A DNA stretch of 64,000 bases, taken from assembly GCF_000583655.1 (NCBI RefSeq), contig NZ_BAKI01000005.1:1-64000 (forward strand). Direction: 5' to 3'. The position numbers were made by a program, and so were the translations under genes. This document shows positions 34,482-45,311 of the stretch, piece after piece (position 1 is the first letter of the stretch; every line of letters starts with the position of its first letter). This DNA is from Lentilactobacillus farraginis DSM 18382 = JCM 14108 (GTDB taxonomy: Bacteria; Bacillota; Bacilli; Lactobacillales; Lactobacillaceae). The notes beneath the pieces were generated by a model, which was not told the DNA's origin, ran no database searches, and saw only the letters and a program-made list of their open reading frames with translations.

Positions 34482-37400
34482 TGCCAAAGAGAGAAGATAT
34501 TAAAAAAGTATTGATTATCGGGTCCGGCCCAATTGTAATCGGTCAGGCCGCTGAATTTGACTATGCCGGCAGCCAAGCTTGCCTGAGCCTGCGCGAAGAA
34601 GGCTATTCTGTTATCCTGGTTAATTCAAATCCAGCTACCATTATGACTGATGATGAAATTGCGGATAAGGTTTATCTTGATCCGTTAACCGTTCCAAGCT
34701 TGAAAAAAATTCTGGAAAAAGAACATCCTGACGCAATTTTACCAACTTTGGGTGGTCAAACCGGATTAAACCTGGCCGTTGAATTGGCTAAGGACGGTAT
34801 CTTGGATAAGCTTGGCGTTGAATTACTGGGTACCAGTCTGCATACGATCAATCAAGCTGAAGACCGTGAACAATTCAAAGATTTGATGAAAGAACTTCAC
34901 CAACCAATTCCGGACTCAAAAACTGTCTATAACTTGGAAGACGGCTTGGCATTTGCCCATGAAATTGATTATCCGGTAATTATCCGTCCCGCTTACACAT
35001 TAGGCGGCACCGGTGGTGGCATTGCCCATAATGATGATGAAATGAAAGTTATTTTGAACCGCGGCTTAACAATGTCACCTTCAACCGAATGCCTAGTTGA
35101 AAAAAGCATCGCCGGCTACAAAGAAATCGAATTCGAAGTAATGCGTGACCATCATGGTAGTTCAATTATCGTGACAGGAATGGAAAACTTTGATCCGGTT
35201 GGCGTTCATACTGGTGACTCAATCGTATTTGCCCCGACACAGACACTAACCGACAAAGAATATCAGCGGTTGCGTGATGCCTCACTAACCATCGTCAATG
35301 CCCTAAAAATTGAAGGTGGCTGTAATGTTCAATTGGCTCAGGATCCAAACAGCGAAAACTATTACGTTATCGAAGTTAATCCGCGAGTCAGTCGTTCATC
35401 AGCACTTGCATCAAAAGCAACCGGTTATCCAATTGCCAAGATCGCAGCCAAGATTGCAGTTGGCTTGAATCTTGATGAAATCCTGAATCCCATTACGCAA
35501 ACCACATACGCGATGTTTGAACCAGCGCTGGATTACGTCGTTGCTAAGATTCCACGCTTTGCCTTTGATAAATTCACAAATGCAGATCGCAAACTGGGAA
35601 CCCAAATGAAAGCAACCGGTGAAGTAATGGCAATCGGCGGTACAATTGAGGAATCACTTCTTAAAGCCGTTCAGTCACTCGAATTGGATAAACAAGCGCA
35701 ACGAGATCTCATTCCTGACTATACCCGCCAAATGTCTCTCGGCGATTTAATCGAAAAAATCAAAACACCAACCGATTACCGCCTATTCGAACTGTTTGCA
35801 GCAATCGGCAAAGGTGCCACAATTGAACAGATTCATCGTTCCACCAAAATTGATCTTTACTTCCTATCAAAACTGGAAAACATCATTAAAATGCAACAGC
35901 AGTTAACCGACGGTCTCTTAAGCGCAGACATGGTCTTGAAAGCACGAAAGATGGGCTTTAACAACACAATGATCAAAGCTGTTCATCATGCCACTGATCA
36001 CGAACTTGAAAAACTGGATAAAATGGCTGACCAACACTTGGTTTACAAAATGGTTGATACCTGTGCAGCCGAATTTGAAAGTGAAACACCTTATTTCTAC
36101 AGTACAGTCGGCACTGAAAACGAAAGCCAGCCCATCGGTAACAGCATTTTGGTTATTGGTGCCGGGCCAATTCGAATCGGTCAAGGGGTTGAATTTGATT
36201 ATGCGACTGTCCACTGTGTAAAAGCCATTCAGGCAGCCGGTAAAAATGCTATTATTATTAACAACAATCCAGAAACCGTTTCAACCGACTTCTCAATTTC
36301 AGACAAATTGTATTTTGAACCTTTAGACATTGATAGTGTTATGAACGTGATTAATCTGGAAAAGCCAATGGGTGTTATCGTTGAATTTGGTGGTCAGACA
36401 GCTATTAATTTAACTGAAGAACTGACAAAGCACGGTGTTCAAATTCTCGGTACCTCCATGCATGGGATTAAAGAAACCGAAAACCGTCACGACTTTGAAG
36501 ATTTGCTAATTGACCAGGATATTGCCCATCCAAAAGGTGATACTGCTATGAACGGTCAAGAAGCCCATCATATCGCTCACAAACTTGGCTACCCAGTCCT
36601 GGTTCGCCCGAGTTTTGTTCTGGGTGGTAAAGGAATGGCCGTTGTCCATGACGATGCCGAACTTGATGAATACCTGGTTCCCGCGCTTAAAGCAAGTGCC
36701 GGCCAACCAATTTTAATTGACCAATATATTCCGGGCACCGAGTGTGAAGTGGATATTCTTAGCGATGGCAAGGACGTCTTTGTGCCAGGTATTATGGAAC
36801 ACTTGGAAGGTTCCGGAATTCACTCAGGTGATTCCATTGCCATGTATCCGCCGCAACATCTGACTGAGGATCAAAAGAAAAAGATCGTCGCCATCGCAAC
36901 CAAAATTGGTAAAAAAGTCCATGCGGTCGGTATGATGAACATTCAATTCATCTGTGCGGATGATGTTTATGTCATCGAAGTAAACCCACGGGCTTCAAGA
37001 ACCGTGCCATTCATGAGCAAGATCACCAAAATGCACTTGGCACAACTTGCAACCCAGCTGATTCTTGGTAAATCATTGGCAGAGATCGGCTTGGCACCGG
37101 GACTATATCCGGAACCTGCCAAAGTTTATGTTAAGGCACCGGTCTTCTCATTTGCCAAATTACCAGGTGCGCCAACTGCACTAAGCCCAGAAATGAAATC
37201 AACCGGTGAAGATATCGGCAGTGGTGATACGCTTCAACAAGCTTTACACAATGCCTTGTTTGACAGCTACCATATTAATACCGACACAGTTGAAGGAACG
37301 GTTCTCATTTCAAAAGCTGATGCCAAAGACGAAAAACTGGTTCACAAACTCGCGGACAGTGACTTCGATGTCCAAGTTTACGAAAAAGATATGCCATGGC

Positions 37401-37546
37401 CTGATAAACTTGCCTTCGCGCTGAGTTCGCAAGACGAAACAGACGATGAAAAACAGCTGGTTGCCAAAGCACTCAGCCATGAAGTCCCGGTATTTACTGC
37501 TCAAGATACAGTAATGGGCATCTTTCAACCGCAATTAATTAAATAA
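34481..37546 (+). CDS. carB: Carbamoyl-phosphate synthase large subunit
   Basis: A 1021-residue enzyme with two ATP-grasp halves (about residues 1-545 and 546-920) and a short C-terminal MGS-like domain. [28 protein letters not shown] starts the first half (only the start GSGPIVIGQ is diagnostic) and [16 protein letters not shown] the second. At 1021 residues it is about 40 shorter than typical pyrimidine-type CarB. Its length resembles the arginine-linked enzyme I recall from Lactobacillus plantarum. Its promoter lacks a PyrR attenuator. Start overlaps the carA stop. Confidence 0.92.
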   Translation: MPKREDIKKVLIIGSGPIVIGQAAEFDYAGSQACLSLREEGYSVILVNSNPATIMTDDEIADKVYLDPLTVPSLKKILEKEHPDAILPTLGGQTGLNLAVELAKDGILDKLGVELLGTSLHTINQAEDREQFKDLMKELHQPIPDSKTVYNLEDGLAFAHEIDYPVIIRPAYTLGGTGGGIAHNDDEMKVILNRGLTMSPSTECLVEKSIAGYKEIEFEVMRDHHGSSIIVTGMENFDPVGVHTGDSIVFAPTQTLTDKEYQRLRDASLTIVNALKIEGGCNVQLAQDPNSENYYVIEVNPRVSRSSALASKATGYPIAKIAAKIAVGLNLDEILNPITQTTYAMFEPALDYVVAKIPRFAFDKFTNADRKLGTQMKATGEVMAIGGTIEESLLKAVQSLELDKQAQRDLIPDYTRQMSLGDLIEKIKTPTDYRLFELFAAIGKGATIEQIHRSTKIDLYFLSKLENIIKMQQQLTDGLLSADMVLKARKMGFNNTMIKAVHHATDHELEKLDKMADQHLVYKMVDTCAAEFESETPYFYSTVGTENESQPIGNSILVIGAGPIRIGQGVEFDYATVHCVKAIQAAGKNAIIINNNPETVSTDFSISDKLYFEPLDIDSVMNVINLEKPMGVIVEFGGQTAINLTEELTKHGVQILGTSMHGIKETENRHDFEDLLIDQDIAHPKGDTAMNGQEAHHIAHKLGYPVLVRPSFVLGGKGMAVVHDDAELDEYLVPALKASAGQPILIDQYIPGTECEVDILSDGKDVFVPGIMEHLEGSGIHSGDSIAMYPPQHLTEDQKKKIVAIATKIGKKVHAVGMMNIQFICADDVYVIEVNPRASRTVPFMSKITKMHLAQLATQLILGKSLAEIGLAPGLYPEPAKVYVKAPVFSFAKLPGAPTALSPEMKSTGEDIGSGDTLQQALHNALFDSYHINTDTVEGTVLISKADAKDEKLVHKLADSDFDVQVYEKDMPWPDKLAFALSSQDETDDEKQLVAKALSHEVPVFTAQDTVMGIFQPQLIK

Positions 37547-37567
37547 CAAGGTTCTGATTTAGACCCA

Positions 37568-37610
37568 TCAAAAAACGTTTGAGGCAAGTGAAAACCTCAA
37601 ACGTTTTTTA
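37568..37610 (+). terminator. Terminator after carB
   Basis: AAAAACGTTTGAGG pairs with CCTCAAACGTTTTT, ending in T6. Confidence 0.9.
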
Positions 37611-37671
37611 GTATTGCAAATATGCTATCAAATTAATTCAGACGGGTAAATGCTGACGCTGCTATCGTTTT

Positions 37672-38280
37672 TTAAGGAATCCACCGGTCATCTTTCATGC
37701 TTAATCGGGAAGGGCCGGTTGTTGCATCGTTTTTCTTTTCTGAATCCGGCTTTTGATCCTTGTGGGAAGCACCTGAAACTGTGTCTTCTTTCTTGACGGC
37801 TTTCGCTTCAGTTGGTATACCTTGGTTCTTAGAAGCACCCGTAGTTGCGTCTTGCTCCCAAGCACCTTGGTCCAGCAAAGTCTTAATATGGTTGACAGTT
37901 CCCGTATATTCAATCGTTCCCAAATAATTGCCCTGCTTATCCCGAACGGCATAATAATTAATGTCGACTAATTTGCCATTTAAGTTCAATGGGATTTCAA
38001 CGTGTTGTTTATCACCCTTTTTAAAGGCATCAATAACCGCCTGAGCGCGATCCGCTGTCGGCCCGGGATGAAGTTGGCGAACCGTCTCCTGCAGCTGAGA
38101 AGTCGAGCGGGGATGTTCACGCTTGGACTGGTTTGAAAACCAGGTGAAGCGATCATCAGCATCAATAAAGTCAATATCATAGGGTAAAACATTAAAAATT
38201 GCCTCAACCTGCTTTAAAGAAAGCTCCCCGGTCGGAAACCGAACCATCGCTTCTTCAATAGATGGATTAACTTCTGTCAT
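37672..38280 (-). CDS. PAS-domain protein with repetitive C-terminal tail
   Basis: A 202-residue protein. Residues about 20-125 form a PAS-like domain (LPYDIDFIDADDRFTWFSNQ) of the type attached to DUF438/hemerythrin proteins. Here there is no hemerythrin or kinase domain. The last 60 residues are charged, low-complexity and contain three spaced copies of a [T/S]-G-[A/P]-S motif (DATTGAS, DTVSGAS, DATTGPS). It may sense small molecules or redox state through a bound cofactor. Partner unknown. Ribosome site AAAGGGA. Confidence 0.65.
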   Translation of the reverse strand: MTEVNPSIEEAMVRFPTGELSLKQVEAIFNVLPYDIDFIDADDRFTWFSNQSKREHPRSTSQLQETVRQLHPGPTADRAQAVIDAFKKGDKQHVEIPLNLNGKLVDINYYAVRDKQGNYLGTIEYTGTVNHIKTLLDQGAWEQDATTGASKNQGIPTEAKAVKKEDTVSGASHKDQKPDSEKKNDATTGPSRLSMKDDRWIP

Positions 38281-38354
38281 TAATCAACCATCCCTTTCAC
38301 GTATCAAATTTTTAATTCTACTGATTCAATTGTACAGCAATTTTAACAGTGGCA

Positions 38355-38392
38355 ACAAAAAAGACACGCCATTAAACGTGTCTTCTTGCAAT
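38355..38392 (-). terminator. Terminator after the acetoin reductase gene
   Basis: AAGACACG...CGTGTCTT stem followed by T6 on the minus strand. Confidence 0.8.
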
Positions 38393-38400
38393 TATTATGA

Positions 38401-39174
38401 TTAAACGTATTTAATACCACCATCAACCATGATCGCCTGGCCGGTGATATAATTTGCTTTTTCACTTGCCAAGAATGATACCAGGTTGGCAACATCCTGA
38501 GGTTCTTCACCACGGCCCAAAGCAATCCCTGATAGATATTGTTTTAAAGATTCGCCTTTGGCTACATGATTTACCTGACCCATTTCTTCATCAATCTGAT
38601 CCCACATAGGTGTTAAAACAATGCCTGGGCAATAGGCATTCACCGTGATCTGATAACGGGCTAATTCCTTGGCAGCCGCCTGAGTTAGTCCACGAATCGC
38701 AAACTTGGTTGCTGAATAAGCGCCTAAAAGTTCAAAGCCTTCATGTCCGGCAATCGATGAGGCGTTGATAATCTTACCCGGAGTCTTTTGTTTACGGAAT
38801 TGAGCAGCCGCAGCCTGAATCCCAAAGAATGTGCCCTTAACATTGATATCCAGTAATTTATCCAGGTCATCTTCCTTTGTATTGCAAATTTGGGCAACGT
38901 GAGCAATCCCCGCATTGTTGACAAACACGTCCAGATGACCGAAATGGTCAACCGTTTTTTGAACCGAATCAAAAACCTGGTCGCGATATTGAACGTCGGC
39001 TTCGATCGCATAAGCTTCGCCACCGTCTTTTTCAATATCATCGGTAACCCGTTGTACTTTGTCCAAATGACGACCTGACAAAGCAACTGCAAAACCATCA
39101 GTTGCTAATTGACGGGCAACCCCTTCTCCAATTCCCTGACCGGCACCGGTAACCAAAGCGACTTTTCTTGACAT
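38401..39174 (-). CDS. butA: Diacetyl/acetoin reductase (SDR family)
   Basis: A 257-residue short-chain dehydrogenase. Cofactor motif TGAGQGIG (about residues 9-16), NNAGIAH (about 88), catalytic Ser (SSIAG, about 141), and YSATK (about 154-158). The sequence style (KVALVTGAGQGIGEGVARQL, IVLTPMWDQIDEEMG) matches (S)-acetoin-forming diacetyl reductases, which reoxidise NADH. Other SDR substrates are possible. GGAGG-type site before the ATG. Confidence 0.78.
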   Translation of the reverse strand: MSRKVALVTGAGQGIGEGVARQLATDGFAVALSGRHLDKVQRVTDDIEKDGGEAYAIEADVQYRDQVFDSVQKTVDHFGHLDVFVNNAGIAHVAQICNTKEDDLDKLLDINVKGTFFGIQAAAAQFRKQKTPGKIINASSIAGHEGFELLGAYSATKFAIRGLTQAAAKELARYQITVNAYCPGIVLTPMWDQIDEEMGQVNHVAKGESLKQYLSGIALGRGEEPQDVANLVSFLASEKANYITGQAIMVDGGIKYV

Positions 39175-39632
39175 GTTGTAACCTCCATTTTGATTGTGAA
39201 TTCGTTAACTTTTCGTCTTTTAAAAGTATATGTCAAAAGGTTGTGAAATACAACACAAAAATTTACCGGTAAATTTTCACTGCTTATTTTACTAAGAAAA
39301 CCGTTTTTTAGCTGTTTAACTTTCTAAATCAGTATTATGATAGTCACATAAAGCGCTTGCTAAATGGTACTTCGTGAAAAAGAGCGTATTTTAATGACTG
39401 CTAATTTCCAAAACGCATTTAATACCAATGAATCAGTTCTTTTAATATCACGTTTTCTTCCACTCATACTGACGGGTCTGAGCAAGTGCCGACCTTCCTG
39501 CAACTAACACAAAAGTTCGGTTAGCAATCCTGCTAATGAGAGGATTACCAACCGAACTTCGTATTTATCTACTTAGCTTTCCAGCTAATTATCTATTCTA
39601 ACCTGCTACCGTAAACTTCTTTTGCTTCTTTA
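39175..39632. other. Intergenic region, terminator only
   Basis: About 460 bases with no supported gene. A terminator for the gene at 39633 lies at 39505-39562 (minus): GAAGTTCGGTT...AACCGAAC with a T-rich tail. A minus-strand promoter for butA is probable near 39215-39245 but could not be fixed. Confidence 0.6.
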
Positions 39633-40721
39633 TTAAACAATTTCCAAATGGAGCTGTTCGTCTTTAACCCATTTGAGTCCCAACAGAACCCGGTAGATGA
39701 CGATCGAAATAATCGCGGGAACGACAATCCCCATGATCAGGTATGCCACCAGCATCGGCATGCTAGTTGAAGCCAGCGTAATTGGAGCAATTAGCGAATT
39801 AAGTCCCAATCCGCCAAGCGTAAACGGCACTTTAAAGCCAAAGAACAAGGTTGCAATCGGCGCCGCGACCACTGCCGCAATCATTGACGGTAAAGCCAAT
39901 CGCGGATTAGCCAAAAGATTTGGAAATTGCACTTTAGGCGTAATTACGCCCTGGGCAATATTGGCTCCCAAATCATTTTGCCGCCAAGAAATAACAGTAA
40001 AGCCAACAAATTGCGCCGTCGTACCAATCAAGGCTGCTCCTGCCGATAATGGATCCAGCATGACTGCAACTGCCAAAGCCGCTGACGAAGCCGGTGTCAT
40101 CAAGAAAATGGACCATGCCAATGAGACACACATCGATCCTAACAACGGGTTAACCTTCATTGACTGCGCGATAAACGCACTCAGCCAATTTAAAGCTGGT
40201 GTCGTTACACTGGCCAATCCCAAGCCAACAATGGAGCCGACAAGCGTGGCGGCAAGGGGCACCAACATCATATCCAACGGTGTTTTGCCAGTTAAGTATT
40301 TTCCAACCAAAGCAGCCACCAAGCCAGCGGCAACCGCACTGATCGGCTGCCCAGTTGTAAAAATTCCCGTTTGGGCAGCTTGAAACATTTGGTTACCGGT
40401 TGCCGTTGCAGCGTGAACGCCATGCGAAATGAAATAAACCGCGTTTGCGCCGACAGTCGCAGAAATCATCGAACTGAATAATACCAATGTATTTGTCTTT
40501 AACTGTGAAGCAACGGCTGCTCCGAAAGCTGGTGCCAAAAGCCATTGGGCAATCGCGCCAACCTGATGTAATTGTGGCCAATGAACAAAGTTGGCAATTG
40601 ATTGCGTTAATAATCCAATCCCCAACATGACCAAAACAGCGTTAGAAACGCCGGCAGAAACTAAGTATACATAATCTTTAACCGTCAGCTTGTTCGCTGA
40701 CTTATCAACAGATGCCTCCAT
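39633..40721 (-). CDS. PTS_EIIC_2 family membrane permease
   Basis: A 362-residue protein with about ten TMs, rich in Gly, Ala and Ser (SAGVSNAVLVMLGIGLLTQSIANFVHW, shown as family start). It resembles the PTS_EIIC_2 (PF13303) group, of unknown substrate and usually without EIIA/EIIB partners. The ATG at 40721 with GAGG eight bases upstream is preferred to a TTG at 40727. Promoter on the minus strand: TTGACA (40814-40819), 18 bases, TATTAT (40790-40795). Monocistronic. Confidence 0.65.
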   Translation of the reverse strand: MEASVDKSANKLTVKDYVYLVSAGVSNAVLVMLGIGLLTQSIANFVHWPQLHQVGAIAQWLLAPAFGAAVASQLKTNTLVLFSSMISATVGANAVYFISHGVHAATATGNQMFQAAQTGIFTTGQPISAVAAGLVAALVGKYLTGKTPLDMMLVPLAATLVGSIVGLGLASVTTPALNWLSAFIAQSMKVNPLLGSMCVSLAWSIFLMTPASSAALAVAVMLDPLSAGAALIGTTAQFVGFTVISWRQNDLGANIAQGVITPKVQFPNLLANPRLALPSMIAAVVAAPIATLFFGFKVPFTLGGLGLNSLIAPITLASTSMPMLVAYLIMGIVVPAIISIVIYRVLLGLKWVKDEQLHLEIV

Positions 40722-41198
40722 AGGCAAAACCTCGATTCCTAGATTTTAACAAACAAATGAGAATAAAATGATAAAATGAAATTGTGTCTATAATAAACAC
40801 GATGACACCATAATGTCAATAACTATTTTCACAAAGTTATTCATAGCCAACGTTTCAAACAGCTGACTACACTGATAAGTAAGCGCTTGAACGTTTTTAT
40901 CTATAAATTCATAACAAGTTCATTTTTTTAGTTTAGTGCCAAATTTACTGCAAAAATACTTTACGCACATTAAAAAAGTATGACATATTCTTAATCAAAT
41001 TTCATATAGTTTGAAACCGATTTGAAGACGATCTGCAATAAGCTGCGTTGTTTTTATTTGAGGCCGTCGCAGCCTTGAATCCAGATTATTGAATAATTGG
41101 TCCTTCCCAGCAACTATTTCTTAGAATTAAAGACGGTTCCAACACTTCCATGTATAATGGAAGAAGAAATCGTTTACTTTTGAAGGGAGTTAAACGCA
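40722..41198. other. Intergenic region with divergent promoters
   Basis: It holds the minus-strand promoter at 40790-40819 (a GTGTC/GACAC pair surrounds its -10 box) and a plus-strand extended -10 TGTATAAT near 41152-41159 before the 619-residue gene. Nothing else recognisable in the AT-rich middle. Confidence 0.5.
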
Positions 41199-43058
41199 AT
41201 GCTGAGTTATTTTGCACTCATCACCCTGGTTGAAATTTCAGGGCTTATTATTCCATATATTTGGTTGATGATTATTGCCAATCGACGGGGGCGGATCTGG
41301 TCAACCGTTGCTGTTATCATTTTATTTCTGATCAGCTATGTCAACACCTACTTTAACCTACCAGACTTGGCTTACCCATCACTGATTGATGGTTGGCTGA
41401 TGTGGTTAATTGGTGGCCTGATTGTGGTTGCCGTCTTAAGGCGGTTTGTTTTTGGCGGCGGCAACCCACCAGCCCGTTCTGAACACGCCGGTGATGGTAT
41501 TATTACGCAAACCATCTCCAGATTCACGGATACCTTTGGTTGGCTCGGAAAACTGGCCGTTGGCATTGTTTTGGCCGTGGTCGTCTTTATTATTTTAGGT
41601 AGTGTTACCCAATTAGTTACCAAAATGAATCCGCGGCCAGCCGTTCAATCAATTAAGACCGACATCAATGATGATACCAAAGACGCACCAATGCCGGTAA
41701 TCAAGAACAGCTCTGAAACGCCTGTGGTTAACGCACCGCAAACTGTTTCAACCGACATGAACAACTCACTGAACAGTTTTAAAAACTCCAACGTCTATGA
41801 CTTGAATCATATGCGGGTTCAAATGTATCGTAAAAAGATGGTCTATGTCGCACCGGTTGAATTTTCCGGCGGCTTTTGGCGCTATATTCACTACTTGAAA
41901 GTGCCCGGTTATTTTAGAACCGATGCAACCGACAAAAATGCGGATCCTAAATTTGTCAGCCGACCAATGAAATATACACCAAGTGCCTACTTCAATAGTG
42001 ACGCTGATCGTCGAATCAGTGCTCACAGTTTGGGCTACTCCATGGTTGGTTCAACCTCTCAATTGGAAATTGATGATAAAGGAACTCCTTACTACGTTCG
42101 AACACTTGCCAAACCAATTTCTTATTTAAATCGAAATTACGATTACAAACATTATAAAGTCGCAGTTTTAAACACGATAACGGGTAAGGTCAATGTTTAC
42201 TCGCCAAACAACGTGCCTAAGTTCGTTGATATCGCGGTTTCACCGGAACTGGTTTCACAAGAAGTGAACCTGTTCGGCCGTTATCGTCACGGCTTTTGGA
42301 ATGCTACCAGCTTTGGCGGCCACAGCGGTGTGATGCAGCCAACAAAGGCCGGAACCGAGGGTGGCGATCACCTTACGCCGTATGCTTACAAGGGTCGGGT
42401 TTACTACTTTACTGGGATGACCAGTGTCAATGCCCATCAAAGCTCCATTTTGGGCTACGCCTTTGTGGATGCCCGCACCAACACACTTCATTACTATCGG
42501 GAACATGGCAACGTCATGACGCCGGAACGGGCGATCTCCTATGCCCAACAAGATATCAACCCGCAAAACTATCGTGGGACGTTACCATTACTTTACCGAA
42601 TCAATGGCGATCCCACTTGGGTTGTTTCGATGCTTGACCGGGACAATAATTCCTTTATGAAATTTGTTTACCTGCTAGCTGACGGTAATAACCAAAGTGG
42701 TACCTATGCTGTTGGTGATGATGCCCAAAGTACGCTTGCCTTATTTAACCAACGACTGGAAGCCAAAACCGGCGTTACTGTCGCGGCACCAAGCGGTAAG
42801 ACAATTTCGGGAACCATCAATCGAATTGTCAGAACTACGGATAACAAATTATTATTCATCTTAAAGGACAATAATCAGGTTTATCAACTGGATACTTCTG
42901 CTAAAGGCTTTAAGCCGATTTACGAGTTTATTGCTGAGGGCGACAAAGTCAGCTTTAAGGCTGAATCCGGCAGTAATGATAATTTATCAACTGCTAATGT
43001 TTCGCTATCAACATTTAAAGATCAGTCACTCAACACTGGTAATAAGCAGTCTAAATAA
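41199..43058 (+). CDS. Membrane-anchored protein of unknown function with large outer domain
   Basis: A 619-residue protein. Four TMs lie in the first 140 residues (about 4-26, 34-51, 63-84, 117-140), followed by roughly 480 residues probably outside the cell. I do not recognise a domain. The outer region has an acidic Asn/Asp-rich linker (about 145-200), then a mixed alpha/beta region with many Tyr, His and Gly (for example GGHSGVMQPTKAGTEGGDH). Start after GAAGGGAG. Monocistronic with a shared terminator. It could be a cell-envelope assembly or sensing protein. No neighbours suggest a pathway. Confidence 0.6.
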   Translation: MLSYFALITLVEISGLIIPYIWLMIIANRRGRIWSTVAVIILFLISYVNTYFNLPDLAYPSLIDGWLMWLIGGLIVVAVLRRFVFGGGNPPARSEHAGDGIITQTISRFTDTFGWLGKLAVGIVLAVVVFIILGSVTQLVTKMNPRPAVQSIKTDINDDTKDAPMPVIKNSSETPVVNAPQTVSTDMNNSLNSFKNSNVYDLNHMRVQMYRKKMVYVAPVEFSGGFWRYIHYLKVPGYFRTDATDKNADPKFVSRPMKYTPSAYFNSDADRRISAHSLGYSMVGSTSQLEIDDKGTPYYVRTLAKPISYLNRNYDYKHYKVAVLNTITGKVNVYSPNNVPKFVDIAVSPELVSQEVNLFGRYRHGFWNATSFGGHSGVMQPTKAGTEGGDHLTPYAYKGRVYYFTGMTSVNAHQSSILGYAFVDARTNTLHYYREHGNVMTPERAISYAQQDINPQNYRGTLPLLYRINGDPTWVVSMLDRDNNSFMKFVYLLADGNNQSGTYAVGDDAQSTLALFNQRLEAKTGVTVAAPSGKTISGTINRIVRTTDNKLLFILKDNNQVYQLDTSAKGFKPIYEFIAEGDKVSFKAESGSNDNLSTANVSLSTFKDQSLNTGNKQSK

Positions 43059-43059
43059 T

Positions 43060-43114
43060 ACTATGCAAAAAGTGTGTTCGCAAACTTTCGATGGTTTGCG
43101 AACACACTTTTTAT
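43060..43114. terminator. Bidirectional terminator between convergent genes
   Basis: AAAAAGTGTGTTCGCAAAC pairs with GTTTGCGAACACACTTTTT. Confidence 0.9.
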
Positions 43115-43117
43115 TTT

Positions 43118-44628
43118 CTAGCCATTACTGGTAGATGTCTGAGCAACTTGCGTTCGTTTTAATTGATACTTCTCTCGTTCCAATTTTTGGGCCCAAATAT
43201 TAATTACAAGTGAAACCAGCATCAGTCCCAAAGATAAAATCATGATGTTATGTAGGCCGTTAAATAAGATAACCCGCATTTGTGGAATTAAGTGCTGTGG
43301 CAATGACCCAATATTTGTTGCATCACTTAACTTATTCATCATCTGCATGGTAATTCGACCACCAGATTGAAGAACACCCGCCTTAAGTGCATGATTCAAG
43401 ATGATGCCGAAAATCGAAGCCGTAAACGTTTGGCTCAGCATTCGAATCAGGAAACTAAACGACGTTGCGATCGGAACATCCTGCGTCTCCGCATCCTGCT
43501 GCACTTTAATCTGCAGCTCGTTGAAGCAGGCACCATTGCCAAATCCTTCAAACGCACCAGCAATCAGCAAAATCCAGTAAGGTGTTTTTACGCCGGCAAA
43601 AACCAACAATGCAAACGAAATAACCAATGTGATAATACCAACCGCCACGACTCTTTGAGGCGTTAAAAACCGTCTCATCGGCGCAACCGTTCCGGAACCC
43701 AAAAATCGGTAATCGATCCCGGAATTTGGGTCGCACCACCAATCAGAGCCGTTGTTCCCAATAGCCCCTGAGCCCACATCGGACTATAAATCAAGAAGCC
43801 GATAAACGCACCCCAGATCAGCGTAAAGAGAACAAAATCAATCATTAATGGTCGGTTCTTAAACAATCGGCTTGGGATAATTGGATCTGCCACCCGATCT
43901 TCAATTCGAAACATAATTGTTAAAACGATAACCGCAAACCCAACCAATAACACTACAATCGGCCAACTAACACTGCCAATAAATTCAATTCCGGTCAGCA
44001 GTGCTACTAAACCAATTGTCATGAGCGAAGCACCAACATAATCAACCGGATTGGTCTTGTGCTGGCGTTCCGGCATCCGATAATAAACTTGGACAAAGAA
44101 AATTGAAATCAATCCAATTGGAACATTTAAGTAGAAGACCCAGTGCCAGCTAAAGGTATCAACGATGTAGCCGCCAACCAACGGCCCGATAATCGTAGCC
44201 ATACTGTAACTGGCCGAGACAAACCCAAGCACCTGCATCCGCTTGCGGGGATTGGCATACATTCTGGCATAAATGATATACGGTAACGAAATCATACCGC
44301 CGTTTCCAATTCCCATTAGAGTTCGCGCGCAGATCAGAAAAATAATATTGGGTGACATCCCTTGCAAAAACGATCCAATTACAAAGAAGGATGCCGCGAG
44401 TTGATAACTTTTTTTGTTGCCAATATGTTCACCGAGTTTGCTCCACAGCGGCGTGCTGACCGCTGTTCCCAAAAGAAACACGGCAACGATCCAACCAATT
44501 AATTCAATTCCGTGAAGGTCGGAAATAATTGCAGGCAATGCGGTATTGATGATTGTATTGTCAAGTCCACCCATTGCATTCGATAACAGTAACGCGCACG
44601 TTACGATCAAAACATCACGTTTTGACAC
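43118..44628 (-). pseudogene. MFS drug:H+ antiporter (DHA2/EmrB type), frameshifted (one missing base)
   Basis: A 503-residue, 14-TM multidrug transporter if one base is restored in the A5 run at 43701-43705 (T-run on the coding strand; ITDFLGSGTVAPMRR). Motifs typical of DHA2: LDNTIINTALPAI (about residues 22-34), PLWSKLGEHIG and SYSMATIIGPLVGGYI (motif C, about 146). The start is GTG with GAGGGG. Homopolymer break, so probably a sequencing deletion. Confidence 0.8.
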
Positions 44629-44711
44629 AGCATTCCCCTCTTTCTATTTTTTAGCCACCTTTCTATATTACATCTTTTATCGAGATTACAAAATGGTCAA
44701 CTAGATTTCCT

Positions 44712-44750
44712 AAAAAGTAAAAAGCGTTGTCAAAAAGATGGCAACGTCTA
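44712..44750 (-). terminator. Terminator after a small membrane-protein gene
   Basis: CGTTGCC...GACAACG hairpin with T-rich tract on the minus strand, downstream of the 66-codon ORF. It supports that ORF being expressed. Confidence 0.6.
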
Positions 44751-44796
44751 AAGTAACTATTCAAATAATGACTAAATGATTTTCATTCTCAATTAC

Positions 44797-44997
44797 TTAT
44801 AGCTTTTTTCTTCTAATATAACCATTAACAATCTCCACTAATGCGGAAACAATCAAAAAAATTGCGATGATATTGAGTAGTGTGACGGTAAGATACATTA
44901 TTATTTGACTGGGAAATTTATACCAAGTCGTACTGAAAATCAGTAACGCAGCAACCACTAACTTAACAGCTATTTTAATTGCCATTATGATCATCAT
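44797..44997 (-). CDS. Small membrane protein of unknown function
   Basis: A 66-residue, very hydrophobic ORF with two predicted TMs (about residues 6-24 and 32-56) and a basic C-terminus (YIRRKKL). The ribosome site is weak (GAAAG close to the ATG). A terminator follows, which favours a real gene. Function unknown. Confidence 0.45.
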   Translation of the reverse strand: MMIIMAIKIAVKLVVAALLIFSTTWYKFPSQIIMYLTVTLLNIIAIFLIVSALVEIVNGYIRRKKL

Positions 44998-45311
44998 CTT
45001 TCTACGACTATTACGATAAAATCATCTGAAAACTTATTTCGAACTGAATTTTAAGCCCAAGTTAATTGAACTTCAATTAACAAGCGTTAAAAAACAACGG
45101 ACAATTGTCATCACCAGTCACAATCACGAGATATTGACAAACTTTGCGATCGGGTTTTTAAAATTCATCAACATAAAATAATAGCCGCAAACCGGTAACA
45201 ATTAAAAATCCCCGAATAACCAGCAGGCATGAAAGTTCGCTTGATTATTTGGGGATTTTTATAGTTAACGCTGTTTAGTTAATGAAGAATCAATTGTTAA
45301 ATTCGTCCGGT
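44998..45311. other. Intergenic region, terminator of the GPH permease gene
   Basis: A strong terminator at 45204-45260 (minus): AAAAATCCCCGAATAA pairs with TTATTTGGGGATTTTT. No gene seen in the rest. Confidence 0.75.
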
